Assembly (NCBI GenBank): GCA_036287865.1 | Contig: CP126743.1 | Coordinates: 1,302,001-1,366,000 of the forward strand | Reading direction: 5' to 3' | Length of the DNA stretch: 64,000 nucleotides | Origin: Fluviibacter phosphoraccumulans_A | GTDB taxonomy: Bacteria; Pseudomonadota; Gammaproteobacteria; Burkholderiales; Rhodocyclaceae | Part shown: in pieces, positions 19,293-28,031 of the stretch | Numbering within the stretch: position 1 is the stretch's first letter | How the letters are laid out: each line of letters begins with the position of its first letter | The notes under the pieces: generated by a model | What the model was told of the DNA's origin: nothing | What the model saw: only the letters and a program-made list of their open reading frames with translations | Database searches by the model: none | Program-made: the position numbers and the translations under genes

Positions 19293-19508
19293 ATGAAGTC
19301 TGGCATCCACCCCGAATACAACGATATCGAAGTCACCTGCTCCTGCGGTGAGAAGTTCACGACCAAATCGACCATGAACAAGGCATTGAACATTGAAGTA
19401 TGTTCGAACTGCCACCCGTTCTACACCGGTAAGCAGAAGATCGTGGATACGGCTGGTCGCGTCGAGAAGTTCCGTCAGAAATTTGACGGCCTGCGCAAGT
19501 CTGCCTAA
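19293..19508 (+). CDS. rpmE: 50S ribosomal protein L31 (zinc-binding form)
   Basis: A 71-residue L31. The four cysteines for zinc (CSC at 16-18 and CSNC at 37-40) are present, so this is the C+ form. Under zinc limitation such proteins are usually replaced by a cysteine-free paralogue (ykgM/rpmE2), not present in this window. It follows rho as usual. Confidence 0.97.
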   Translation: MKSGIHPEYNDIEVTCSCGEKFTTKSTMNKALNIEVCSNCHPFYTGKQKIVDTAGRVEKFRQKFDGLRKSA

Positions 19509-19584
19509 GACCTTCGCAAGATCGAACGATCAAAGTGCAACTTAGACTGCCCTTTTGCTTTATTAGCCCTACAATCGTCACACT

Positions 19585-21288
19585 ATGTCCTTTCTTGATC
19601 TCAGACCCACACCGCCATCTGCCAGAGCAGACGCCCCAGTACGCTGGAGCACATACTCCCGCCAGCCATTACTGATGGGTTGGCCGGTAGCACTCTGTCT
19701 TGGATTGATACTGCTGCTTCCGGGTTTAATCGGTCGAGATCCATGGCGTGGTGACGATGCCGAGCATTTCGGCATCATTGCCAGCCTGCTCTCGGGCAGT
19801 AGCTGGTTGGTGCCCACATTCCAGGGCGACACCTGGAATCAGTCACCGCTCTACTATTGGATTAATGCGCTCATTGCCTGGCCTTTCAGTTTTTTTCTGT
19901 CGCTGCCTGATGCGGCACGCATCGGCAATCTGTTCTGGGTTAGCACGACCCTCTACGCGCTCTATCAAACGGTACGTAGCACCCTCGATGCGGAAGATGC
20001 AAATGTCTTGCCTTTCATGGCCTTAAGTGCGCCAGGCCTGATGCTTAGCGCCCACGAAACACCACCTGATCTGGCGATCATGACGGGTTACGCTCTATTT
20101 TTCTGGGGTAGCAGCAAGATCTGTTTTGAACGCGTCATGCCGGACTCAACATTAGCGGCACTGGGTCTAGGTGTTACCATATTATCGGGCGGCCTCTGCA
20201 TTGCCCTGCCGCTCGTCGTCGTGCTGCTTGGTCTCTTCTTGTTCAAACCAAAGCTCAGGCTCAATAGTCTGGTAGCGCTAATGTTGGGCTTGCTGATCGG
20301 ATTTTCCTGGTTTATTCACGCGGCCGCATTTGGCAACCCCGATCCATCCGCACTCTTTGAAGCCATATGGCCCGTTTCGGCCCTGCGCAATTTCTCAGAC
20401 ATTCCTCCCCATACGATGATGAACTTCATCAAGCTCATCGTATGGGCTACATGGCCGGCGTGGCCCATCGCCGCCTGGACTCTGTGGCGTCGGCGCCTCA
20501 CGGTCTGGCGCCAGGAAACGATCGTGCCACTCGTTGTATTGCTCATGGCCTTCGTTGTACAAATTTGCCTTAGTGCCGCACGCCCATCCAAGAGTCTTGT
20601 TCTGCTTGTGCCGATCCTATTGCTGGCCACCGCATCAGTAACCCACCTCCGACGTGGTGCCGCCAACATGCTTGATGCCTTTACCCTAACCCTGTTCACC
20701 ATTACGGCCGGTTTTATCTGGCTGGGATGGGGCGCCATTCATTTTGGCTGGCCTGAACAGCTGGCGCAAACCGTGACACGCCTGGAGCCGGGCTTTACAA
20801 CCCCCCTAACCATTATCCCGCCTGCAATCGCATTTCTACTGACGATTGGCTGGTTTGTGCTTATGAGAAACATCCCTCGCTCACCCGTCCGTGGTATTCA
20901 ACACTGGTTTGCTGGTATCACCCTGATCTGGGCGCTGGTGGTTGCGCTGTGGTTTCCATGGTTGGATCATGGCATGAGCTTCAACCGCCTGGCCAGTCAA
21001 CTAGACAAACAGCTGGATAGTCCGGGCTGCATTGCCACCTATAAAGTCACAGACGATGCACGCGCCGCCATTGGCTATGCTATCAACCGATCCATGCCAC
21101 GCTCGGCACTCAGCGCGGCAAAAACCTGTAACTGGTTGCTGATTGAAACACCGGGCAATCAGTCCGAAGTGACACTACCGAAAAGCTGGGAAAACGCCGA
21201 AAAAATCTGGGCCGGGCACCGCCGGGGTAATCGCGCAGAACGTTATACCCTTTACGTCAGAGCAGCAGTGGCCTCTACTCAGCCTTAA
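19585..21288 (+). CDS. ArnT/PMT-family membrane glycosyltransferase
   Basis: A 567-residue integral membrane protein with roughly a dozen hydrophobic segments between residues 30 and 460 and a soluble C-terminal part. The short acidic motif WRGDDAEHFGI after the first membrane segment matches the catalytic periplasmic loop of GT-C enzymes that use polyprenyl-linked sugars (ArnT, PMT_2). ArnT relatives modify lipid A or other envelope glycans; the sugar and acceptor are unknown. Its 3' end overlaps the convergent orn gene by 14 bases. It is often found downstream of rpmE in this bacterial group. Confidence 0.8.
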   Translation: MSFLDLRPTPPSARADAPVRWSTYSRQPLLMGWPVALCLGLILLLPGLIGRDPWRGDDAEHFGIIASLLSGSSWLVPTFQGDTWNQSPLYYWINALIAWPFSFFLSLPDAARIGNLFWVSTTLYALYQTVRSTLDAEDANVLPFMALSAPGLMLSAHETPPDLAIMTGYALFFWGSSKICFERVMPDSTLAALGLGVTILSGGLCIALPLVVVLLGLFLFKPKLRLNSLVALMLGLLIGFSWFIHAAAFGNPDPSALFEAIWPVSALRNFSDIPPHTMMNFIKLIVWATWPAWPIAAWTLWRRRLTVWRQETIVPLVVLLMAFVVQICLSAARPSKSLVLLVPILLLATASVTHLRRGAANMLDAFTLTLFTITAGFIWLGWGAIHFGWPEQLAQTVTRLEPGFTTPLTIIPPAIAFLLTIGWFVLMRNIPRSPVRGIQHWFAGITLIWALVVALWFPWLDHGMSFNRLASQLDKQLDSPGCIATYKVTDDARAAIGYAINRSMPRSALSAAKTCNWLLIETPGNQSEVTLPKSWENAEKIWAGHRRGNRAERYTLYVRAAVASTQP

Positions 21289-21823
21289 TAAAGTAGGTGC
21301 GGTAGAAACGTAACTCGTCGATTGATTCGTGAATATCCGCTAGGGCTGTGTGGGCACCGGTTTTATTCACTTTTGCCAACAGGTCCGGACGCCAGCGTTT
21401 GCAAAGCTCTTTGATGGTACTGACATCGAGGTTACGGTAATGGAACCAATTGACGAGTTCGGGCATATAACGCGCCATAAAGCGACGATCCTGGCAAATC
21501 GAATTGCCACACACCGGGCTAACACCCTTGCCCACCCACGCCTGCATAAACGCAATCGCAGCTTGTTCCACCGCATGCATATCCAGTGGTGAGCGTCGTA
21601 CACGTTCGGTCAGACCCGAAACACCATGCGTTTTGGTATTCCAGTCATCCATCTCGGCCAGCGTGGCATCAGTCTGATGCACGGCCCAGGAAGCCGATTC
21701 AGCGACCACATTTAAATCCGCATCGGTCACCACCATCGCCAGTTCCAGAATCGTGTCCGAATCCGGATTCAAGCCGGTCATTTCCATATCCAGCCAGACT
21801 AAACGCCTCTGATCAATCGCCAT
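21275..21823 (-). CDS. orn: Oligoribonuclease
   Basis: Orn degrades 2-5-nt RNAs, including pGpG from c-di-GMP breakdown. The DEDDh exonuclease motifs are present: LDMEMTGL near the start, the AEMDDWN region, CGNSICQDRRF, and GAHTALADIHESIDEL with the catalytic His and last Asp. From the ATG at 21823 it has 182 residues, normal. Earlier in-frame starts would add 18 residues not seen in the family. It is divergent from the M48 protease gene. Confidence 0.96.
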   Translation of the reverse strand: MAIDQRRLVWLDMEMTGLNPDSDTILELAMVVTDADLNVVAESASWAVHQTDATLAEMDDWNTKTHGVSGLTERVRRSPLDMHAVEQAAIAFMQAWVGKGVSPVCGNSICQDRRFMARYMPELVNWFHYRNLDVSTIKELCKRWRPDLLAKVNKTGAHTALADIHESIDELRFYRTYFIKAE

Positions 21824-21897
21824 ACACGCACACCCTTTTGCCTGATGCTTTAAGATGCGACATTGTGTCATAGTCACTCGCCTTAACCCACGACCCC

Positions 21898-23157
21898 ATG
21901 CCTGATATTTCTCTTGTATTTGTTGCCCCCGTCACTGCCAATCTGTGCATCAAACTCTGGCTCAACCAGCGCCAGGCTAACAACGTACTGCGACACCAGG
22001 CATCTGTTCCCAATGCCTTTGCCGGAGTCATTAATCTTGAGGCGCACCAGAAAGCTGCTGCCTATACCTGCGCCAAAACCCGATTGAATCAATGGGCCCT
22101 CCTGATCGATACCTTCTGGTTACTGATCCTCACCCTGGGCGGTGGGATTAACACTCTCTATGCATTCGCTGTTCAGATTAGTGGTAATCAGACTGGCCTC
22201 ATCACCGGCCTTGTTTTCCTGATGATTCTGGGTCTTTTGTCAGGACTCATTGACTTGCCCCTTAGCATTTATCGCCAGTTCAATCTGGAAGCTCGCTTTG
22301 GCTTCAATCGTATGACCCCGAGACTCTTTGTCACTGATCTACTGCGGAATGCCCTGGTAAGCCTGATCATCGCACTCCCACTGCTCTCGCTTATTCTCTG
22401 GTTACTGGATCTGGCGACACCCTTGAGCTGGCTCTGGGCATGGTTAGGCTGGATGGCTTTTAATGCTCTCCTCCTGTTTATTTACCCGGTCGTCATCGCC
22501 CCGCTCTTCAATAAATTCACGCCGATGCCAGACAGCGCCCACAAGCAGAAACTCGATGCGCTGCTAGAGCGCTGCGGTTTCAGTGCGGCAGGGCTTTTCG
22601 TGATGGATGGTTCTAAGCGCTCGGCACATGCCAACGCCTACTTCACTGGCTTTGGTAAAAATCGACGAATCGTCCTTTTTGATACCTTAATTAACCAACT
22701 TTCCCCTGAACAACTGGAAGCGGTACTCGCCCATGAAATTGGTCACTATCAGTGCAAGCATCTGCAAAAACGTCTGGTGCTCATGGCGCTGATTTCAGCT
22801 GCTTTGCTCTGGAGTCTTTTCCAATTGATGCATACGCCGTGGTTCTATACCGCACTGGGTGTTAATATCGCCAGCCCGGCAACGGCACTGGCGATATTCA
22901 GCCTGGCCATGCCTTTATGCCTGTTACCATTAACGCCCCTCAGCAATGCCCTGTCACGCAAGCACGAATACGAAGCAGATGCTTACGCCGCGCAATACAG
23001 CAGCGCTCAGGAATTGGTAGACGCGCTCATCACGATGTATCGGGAAAATGCTGCCACGCTGACACCTGATACGCTCTATTCGCTCTTTCACGATAGCCAC
23101 CCACCGGCCACGCTACGCATCGGGCACCTGCAAGGGCAATCGGGCCACCACGCATGA
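21898..23157 (+). CDS. M48-family (Ste24-type) membrane zinc endopeptidase
   Basis: A 419-residue multi-pass membrane metallopeptidase. The zinc motif HEIGH is at residues 279-283 and the third ligand is the first Glu of KHEYEADAYA near residue 358. Six or seven hydrophobic segments flank it, as in CAAX prenyl protease 1 relatives. In bacteria it probably takes part in membrane protein quality control; the substrate is unknown. Its stop overlaps the rsgA start (ATGA), so the two are translated together, a common pairing in betaproteobacteria. Confidence 0.9.
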   Translation: MPDISLVFVAPVTANLCIKLWLNQRQANNVLRHQASVPNAFAGVINLEAHQKAAAYTCAKTRLNQWALLIDTFWLLILTLGGGINTLYAFAVQISGNQTGLITGLVFLMILGLLSGLIDLPLSIYRQFNLEARFGFNRMTPRLFVTDLLRNALVSLIIALPLLSLILWLLDLATPLSWLWAWLGWMAFNALLLFIYPVVIAPLFNKFTPMPDSAHKQKLDALLERCGFSAAGLFVMDGSKRSAHANAYFTGFGKNRRIVLFDTLINQLSPEQLEAVLAHEIGHYQCKHLQKRLVLMALISAALLWSLFQLMHTPWFYTALGVNIASPATALAIFSLAMPLCLLPLTPLSNALSRKHEYEADAYAAQYSSAQELVDALITMYRENAATLTPDTLYSLFHDSHPPATLRIGHLQGQSGHHA

Positions 23158-23980
23158 GCGACTCATTCATCGGACGCATTATTGCCAGCCATGGTCGACA
23201 TTACGTCGCCCGGAATAACAACGGCGCATTGTGGCATTGCATTGCACGCGGCAAAAAACACGAAGTCGCGGTTAACGATCTCGTCCATCTTACCGAATCA
23301 GTTGAAAGACAAAGCGATCGCCGCCAATGTGGATCAGGTCTGGTTTGTCGTAGCGACGGAATCTTTCTTTGACCCGGCACTACTCTCCCGTTGTCAGGTC
23401 GCCTGTGCCGCTGAAGATATATACTTCACGATATTGCTCAACAAGGCTGATCTGACGGATCTGCTCCCCAAAGCCGAAGCGCTGGTCACCCCCTTTGCAT
23501 CGATTGGCATTCCGGTCGTTCATACTTCGACGATTTCCGGCCTGAGCATGGAGGATTTACGCAACTGCATTAGTGGACGATCAACGGTTCTCACAGGCCA
23601 ATCCGGCATGGGCAAATCATCCCTGATCAATGCGCTCGTACCTGAAGCCAAAGCCACCATCGGCGAAATCTCGCATTAATTATCTGGACACGGGGCGACA
23701 CACAACCACCACTGTGCAGGCATACCTGCAGGAAGGCAATACCACCATCATCGACGTACCCGGTTTGCAGGTGTTCGGCCTATCCCACCTGACGGACGAG
23801 CAGATCCTGCTCGCTTTTCCCGAATTTAGACCCTATCTGGGTGATTGCCGTTTCAGAGACTGCCGCCACCTGAACGAGCCAAGTTGTGCATTCCAGGCGT
23901 CTGTGGAAGCGGCTAGCGCCTCGGCGACGAGTCTGGCGCTCTTGCGCCAACTCCTCATCGAAAACAAATCGCGCTTATAA
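23154..23980 (+). pseudogene. rsgA: Ribosome biogenesis GTPase RsgA, two disruptions
   Basis: RsgA is a circularly permuted GTPase that matures the 30S subunit. The N-terminal OB fold starts at 23154 (SHGRHYVARNNNGALWHCIARGKK). Near 23290-23310 the frame changes, and the expected segment between the OB fold and NQLKDKAIAANVDQV is about 20 residues short, so bases are truly missing. The G domain follows with NKADLTD (G4), GQSGMGKS (P-loop) and, after a second shift near 23670-23685 just behind IGEIS, DVPGLQVFG (G3). The zinc-binding C-terminus (CRFRDCRHLNEPSC) is intact. The second shift looks like a ~4-base insertion replacing two codons. Confidence 0.88.
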
Positions 23981-23981
23981 A

Positions 23982-24005
23982 AAAACCGCCCCGGAGGGCG
24001 GTTTT
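23982..24005. terminator. Bidirectional terminator rsgA/thiolase
   Basis: A perfect 10-bp stem (AAAACCGCCC / GGGCGGTTTT) with a 4-base loop lies one base after the rsgA stop. It serves both convergent genes. Confidence 0.88.
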
Positions 24006-24023
24006 CATCGAAGTGCGCTAGGA

Positions 24024-25208
24024 TTAGCAGCGTTCGAAGATCACGGCAATACCCTGACCACCACCGATACACATGGTGACCAGTGCATACTTGCCGCCAA
24101 TGCGGTTGAGTTCGTACACGGCCTTGGTGGCAATGAAGGCACCCGAACAACCGACTGGGTGACCCAGAGCAATCGCACCACCATTTGGATTGGTCTTGGC
24201 AGGATCCAGACCCAACACCTTCATAACCGACAGTGCCTGAGCTGCGAAAGCTTCATTCGACTCGATCACATCCATCTGATCCAGCTTCAGACCGGCCTTC
24301 TTCAGTGCCAGCTGAGTTGCCGGAATCGGACCTTCACCCATTTCGTGGTTCGGGACACCCGCAACAGCGTAAGACACGATACGCGCCAGTGGCTTCTGGC
24401 CAGCCTTAACGGCGGTGGCAGCATCAGCCAGCACAAAGAAGGCAGCGCCATCATTAATGCCCGAGGCGTTACCAGCCGTGACCGTACCGTTTTCTTTCTT
24501 GAAAGCTGGCTTCATCTTGGCCAGGGACTCCATAGTCGTACCCGCCTTAACGTGCTCATCGGTGTCAAACACGACTTCGCCCTTACGGGTCTGCTTGACG
24601 ATCGGCACGATCTGCGACTTGAAATGACCGGCTGCGATAGCGACAGCAGCACGACGCTGCGACTCAACAGCAAACACATCCTGGGCTTCACGGGTGATAC
24701 CGTGCTTAGCGGCAAGGTTTTCTGCCGTAATACCCATGTGGCCAACACCGAATGGGTCGGTCAGCACGGCAACCATACTGTCGATAGCCTTAGTGTCACC
24801 CATACGGGCGCCAGTACGCAGCGCTGGTAACATGTAGCTGGCTTTGGACATCACTTCCACGCCGCCACCGATACCATATTCAGCGTCACCCAGCATAATG
24901 TTCTGGGCAGTAGTCACAATACCCTGCAGGCCAGAAGCACACAGACGGCTAACTTGCATAGCCACTGAGTCCATCGACAGGCCGGCCTGGATGGATGCTA
25001 CGCGGGAAACATAGGCATAGCGCGAACCGGTCGGCATTGTGGTGCCAACAGTCACGTAGTTGATTGCCAGAGGGTCGACGCCGGAACGGGCTATAGCCTC
25101 TTTCATAACGGTGCCGGCCAGTTCACATGGCTCCATGTCTGCCAACGATCCACCAAAAGCGCCAATGGCGGAACGAACTGCACTTAGTACAACAACGTCT
25201 TTGGTCAT
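24024..25208 (-). CDS. Acetyl-CoA acetyltransferase / beta-ketothiolase (PhaA/BktB type)
   Basis: A 394-residue thiolase condensing acyl-CoAs to beta-ketoacyl-CoA, or the reverse. The nucleophilic cysteine lies in SRLCASGLQ near residue 90, the histidine in NPNGGAIALGHPVGCSGA, and the second cysteine in MCIGGGQG. Sequence type and length fit PhaA/BktB enzymes of betaproteobacteria that feed PHA synthesis or ketone-body/acyl-CoA metabolism. I chose the ATG at 25208 (MTKDVVVLSAVR). The gene interrupts the usual rsgA-cobD-like-Nudix order. It is intact. Confidence 0.93.
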   Translation of the reverse strand: MTKDVVVLSAVRSAIGAFGGSLADMEPCELAGTVMKEAIARSGVDPLAINYVTVGTTMPTGSRYAYVSRVASIQAGLSMDSVAMQVSRLCASGLQGIVTTAQNIMLGDAEYGIGGGVEVMSKASYMLPALRTGARMGDTKAIDSMVAVLTDPFGVGHMGITAENLAAKHGITREAQDVFAVESQRRAAVAIAAGHFKSQIVPIVKQTRKGEVVFDTDEHVKAGTTMESLAKMKPAFKKENGTVTAGNASGINDGAAFFVLADAATAVKAGQKPLARIVSYAVAGVPNHEMGEGPIPATQLALKKAGLKLDQMDVIESNEAFAAQALSVMKVLGLDPAKTNPNGGAIALGHPVGCSGAFIATKAVYELNRIGGKYALVTMCIGGGQGIAVIFERC

Positions 25209-25244
25209 GCTTCTGTCTCCCAACCTATATTTTGTTTTTATAAA

Positions 25245-26228
25245 TTAAATGCCCACCCAAGCGGCAAGCCCTACAACAGCGAGTAGTATCACCCACAAAA
25301 TCAAAGCGCGCCAGACCAGACCGATTGCCGATGGCAGCGCGGCTGGCGTTGCTTCTTCCCCTACCCCGATTTCAGGGCGGTCGGAAACTGTTTCGTCATC
25401 AATAATCGGCGAAGGGCTCAAGGCACCACCAAGCTTAACGCCAAGCGCGCCGGCCCCGGCAGCCACAATGACACCCGCGGTATGGTCACGCCAGCTGTTA
25501 GCCTGTTCCCGCCAGCAATAAAGTGCATCTTCAAAATTACCCACGATGGCAAATGCCACAGCCGTCATACGGGCTGGCAGCCAATCGATCAAGGCAAAGG
25601 CCTGGCGTGCAAATGCACCAAACTGACGACGCTTTACCTGGACTTCTTCTGCCGCGTGTTCGCCGACAACTTCTTCATCCTTGCGTTCACTACCATTCCA
25701 GTGCGTGGCCAGAAATGCCGAGAGTCGGTAAAAGACGGCGCCCACCGGGCCAAAAATCACGAACCAGGCGAGCACACCAAACACATGACGATGCGACGCC
25801 AAAACACCCGTTTCAATGGCAAGACGAGCAATTTCATCTGAACTTGCCTGATCCGGGCATTCGCTATTCCATGCCTTCATGGCCTTACGGGCAGCAGGCA
25901 CATCATCTGCCTGTAGCGCCTCATTCACCGCTGTAAAGGAATGGCTGAACTGACGGAAACCGAGCGTGAGATAGAGCACCAGAACACCGAAGGCCAGACC
26001 CAATAAGATATTAATGCTAGACAACAGCACATCAAGAATCGTGGCCAGCAATACACCGCCGCCAACGACCGACAGCCAAGCCAGAAAGCCGTGTTGACGG
26101 TTACCCGAATCAAACACACTCTCTACCCAGTTCGAAATACGGGTTAATGGCGCGCCTACAAAACGGGCATAAGGCAGTGGGCGAACTTGCTCAATCAGGA
26201 GCGCGAGTATCAGTACAACGAGTTTCAT
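25245..26228 (-). CDS. CobD/CbiB-family membrane protein
   Basis: A 327-residue membrane protein with hydrophobic segments at the N-terminus, at about 55-90, at 150-170 and at the extreme C-terminus. It matches the CobD/CbiB family protein that betaproteobacteria carry between rsgA and the CoA pyrophosphatase gene. CobD proper attaches aminopropanol in cobalamin synthesis, but no other cobalamin gene is present here, and these proteins are often compared with AmpE. I would not assign a cobalamin role. It lies 36 bases upstream of the thiolase gene on the same strand. Confidence 0.75.
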   Translation of the reverse strand: MKLVVLILALLIEQVRPLPYARFVGAPLTRISNWVESVFDSGNRQHGFLAWLSVVGGGVLLATILDVLLSSINILLGLAFGVLVLYLTLGFRQFSHSFTAVNEALQADDVPAARKAMKAWNSECPDQASSDEIARLAIETGVLASHRHVFGVLAWFVIFGPVGAVFYRLSAFLATHWNGSERKDEEVVGEHAAEEVQVKRRQFGAFARQAFALIDWLPARMTAVAFAIVGNFEDALYCWREQANSWRDHTAGVIVAAGAGALGVKLGGALSPSPIIDDETVSDRPEIGVGEEATPAALPSAIGLVWRALILWVILLAVVGLAAWVGI

Positions 26229-26340
26229 AGATCTTAAAGCCTGTCATTCCGCACGGATGCCAGAACCACAATGGATCTGGCCATCGCACTATGCTGATCA
26301 AGATATCATATTCAAGGCGGGTTTAAACAAACTTTTGTGC

Positions 26341-26965
26341 CTACCCACCGGCCCGGACAATACGCGAAAGCTGCGCCAGCATGCCTGCCGTTGCGCCCCA
26401 AATGTAGTAACCGGACCAGGGAATAGCCAGAAAGCTTCTCCAGGCACCTCTGTAGTAGCGGGTCTCTTGCCGGATATTGCGAGGATCGAGGACAAAATCA
26501 AGAGGCACATCAAAGATTTCCGCCACTTCACCTGGGTCCGGCACCAGGTCACAGGGTGTTTGTACAAAACCAATCATGGGTGACACAGAAAAGCCGGTAC
26601 CCGTGTGGTACTGCGGCATCTGTCCAAACAGATCAACACGTTCAGGATTGAGGCCGATCTCTTCCTGTGCCTCTCGCAGCGCACCCGCCGTGGCATTTTC
26701 ACCCGGATTAAGGCCACCGCCCGGAAAACTGATCGTCGCGCAAGTGCACAGTACGTTGCGTCAGCAGTAGACGTAATGGTGCATCAGGCGCAGCCTGCAG
26801 GATAGGAATCAGCACCGCCGCCGAACGTCGTCCGGTTAGCAGACGCTCCCGGATTTCTGCAGGCACCGGCTCATCGACCACTTCAGTAATGTCGGGTAGT
26901 CTAGAAACCGCTCCGGGAGCTAACCCGGCAAAGGCAGTTCTGAGTGCTTCGGGGGTTATCGCCAT
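26341..26965 (-). pseudogene. CoA pyrophosphatase (Nudix), small deletion with frameshift
   Basis: A Nudix hydrolase of the CoA pyrophosphatase type. The first 80 residues read from the ATG at 26965 up to TVHLRDD. The family then has LRDHAGQISFPGG; here HAGQ is missing and the frame changes at about 26732 (an 11-base deletion would explain both). In the new frame the Nudix box is complete (GGLNPGENATAGALREAQEEIGL, Nudix residues G, E, REAQEE, G) and the protein runs to 26341. The lost motif is part of the family signature, so this is more than a homopolymer slip. Confidence 0.85.
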
Positions 26966-26971
26966 GACAAT

Positions 26972-26992
26972 AAAAAGGGCGCCGAAGCGCCC
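26972..26992 (-). terminator. Intrinsic terminator after yajQ (UUCG loop)
   Basis: On the minus strand GGGCGC-TTCG-GCGCCC is followed by five T. The C(UUCG)G tetraloop is especially stable. It lies six bases after the yajQ stop and just before the Nudix gene start. Confidence 0.85.
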
Positions 26993-26998
26993 TAAAGA

Positions 26999-27490
26999 TC
27001 AATCGCGGAAGTTGCCGAACTGTAAAGGCACGTCTTTAATGCCCTCTTTCACCATCGCAATAGCCTCTTGCAGGATATCACGCTTGGCGCCAGTAACGCG
27101 CACAGCCTCACCCTGAATGGATGCCTGGACTTTCATCTTGGAGTCCTTGAGCATGGCAACGATCTTTTTCGACGTATTCTGTTCGATACCGACCTTGACC
27201 TTAAGCTCCTGCTTCACCTTATTGCCGCTCACCTTCTGGACAGATCCATGATCGAGGCAGCGGACATCGATCGACTTGCTGGTCATTTCAGGCAATAGGA
27301 TACCTTGCATCTGATCCAGCTGAAAATCGTTATCGGCATGCAGGCTAATGGTTTTATCTTTTTCATTCAGTTCGGCTTTGGCATCCGAACCTTTGAAATC
27401 ATAACGATTGGTGATCTTACGATTAGCAACATCTACCGCGTTTTTCAACGAAGGCATGTCAACTTCAGAGGTGATATCAAAGCTCGGCAT
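26999..27490 (-). CDS. yajQ: YajQ-family nucleotide-binding protein
   Basis: A 163-residue protein of the YajQ/DUF520 family, which has two RNP-like folds and binds nucleotides; some members bind c-di-GMP and act with transcription factors. Family segments are MPSFDITSEVDMPSLKNAVD at the start, NRYDFKGSDA, and the C-terminal KVQASIQGEAVRVTGAKRD and LQFGNFRD. I chose the ATG at 27490. It follows ppnP by five bases in the same operon. Confidence 0.95.
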   Translation of the reverse strand: MPSFDITSEVDMPSLKNAVDVANRKITNRYDFKGSDAKAELNEKDKTISLHADNDFQLDQMQGILLPEMTSKSIDVRCLDHGSVQKVSGNKVKQELKVKVGIEQNTSKKIVAMLKDSKMKVQASIQGEAVRVTGAKRDILQEAIAMVKEGIKDVPLQFGNFRD

Positions 27491-27495
27491 AGTGA

Positions 27496-27807
27496 TCAAC
27501 CAAAGTGGCAAACGTAGTGATAAGGCTCATCGCAAGCGATTTCAAAAGACGAATTGCCCGGCACGTCAAAAGATTGGCCCGCTGCGTAGGTCTTCCATTC
27601 GGTCTCGCCCTTGAGATGCACACGGCAGCTGCCGCCAACACCTTCCATAATTTCCGGCGCACCGGTATTGAAGGTCAGTGACGACGGCAGAATCACGCCT
27701 ACGGTCTTCTTGGTGCCATCTGCAAACTGCACCGTGTGGCTTACGCACTTGCCATCAAAGTACACATTTGCTGCTTTAACTACCGAAACATTATCGTATT
27801 GAGCCAT
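27496..27807 (-). CDS. ppnP: Pyrimidine/purine nucleoside phosphorylase PpnP
   Basis: A 103-residue cupin of the PpnP (YaiE, DUF1255) family that phosphorolyses various nucleosides. Typical segments are VYFDGKCVSHTVQFADG, GVILPSSLTFNTGAPEIMEG and the C-terminal YHYVCHFG. Length is slightly longer than E. coli PpnP. The start ATG directly follows the DUF2788 gene stop (TAAATG), so it is coupled to it. Confidence 0.92.
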   Translation of the reverse strand: MAQYDNVSVVKAANVYFDGKCVSHTVQFADGTKKTVGVILPSSLTFNTGAPEIMEGVGGSCRVHLKGETEWKTYAAGQSFDVPGNSSFEIACDEPYHYVCHFG

Positions 27808-28029
27808 TTAGATTCCCCACATTTTCTGAATAACGCTTTTGGCAATAAACCCTACCATGCCAAAAGCCAGTACGAAAAATAGAACAGCGGTACCCGTTTT
27901 GCCCGCCTTCGATTTAAAGGCGATTTCGCCAATAATGAAGAGCATGAAGAGAATAAAAGCCGCCACGCCGTAAGTCGACATGAAGTCGGCAATTTGCTCT
28001 TCAGTAAAGCCAAACAGGGTACCTTCCAT
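27808..28029 (-). CDS. DUF2788 small membrane protein
   Basis: A 73-residue protein with two hydrophobic segments (about 20-38 and 46-64) separated by the charged loop AFKSKAGKTG. It matches the DUF2788 family, known almost only from beta- and gammaproteobacteria and without an assigned function. It is located two bases after the argG stop and immediately before ppnP in an unbroken minus-strand run. Confidence 0.75.
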   Translation of the reverse strand: MEGTLFGFTEEQIADFMSTYGVAAFILFMLFIIGEIAFKSKAGKTGTAVLFFVLAFGMVGFIAKSVIQKMWGI

Positions 28030-28031
28030 GA

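Noticed and set aside
25245..26228. Cobalamin biosynthesis locus
   Set aside because: Only a distant CobD/CbiB-like membrane protein is present, in the conserved place next to rsgA and the Nudix gene. No other cobalamin gene is near.
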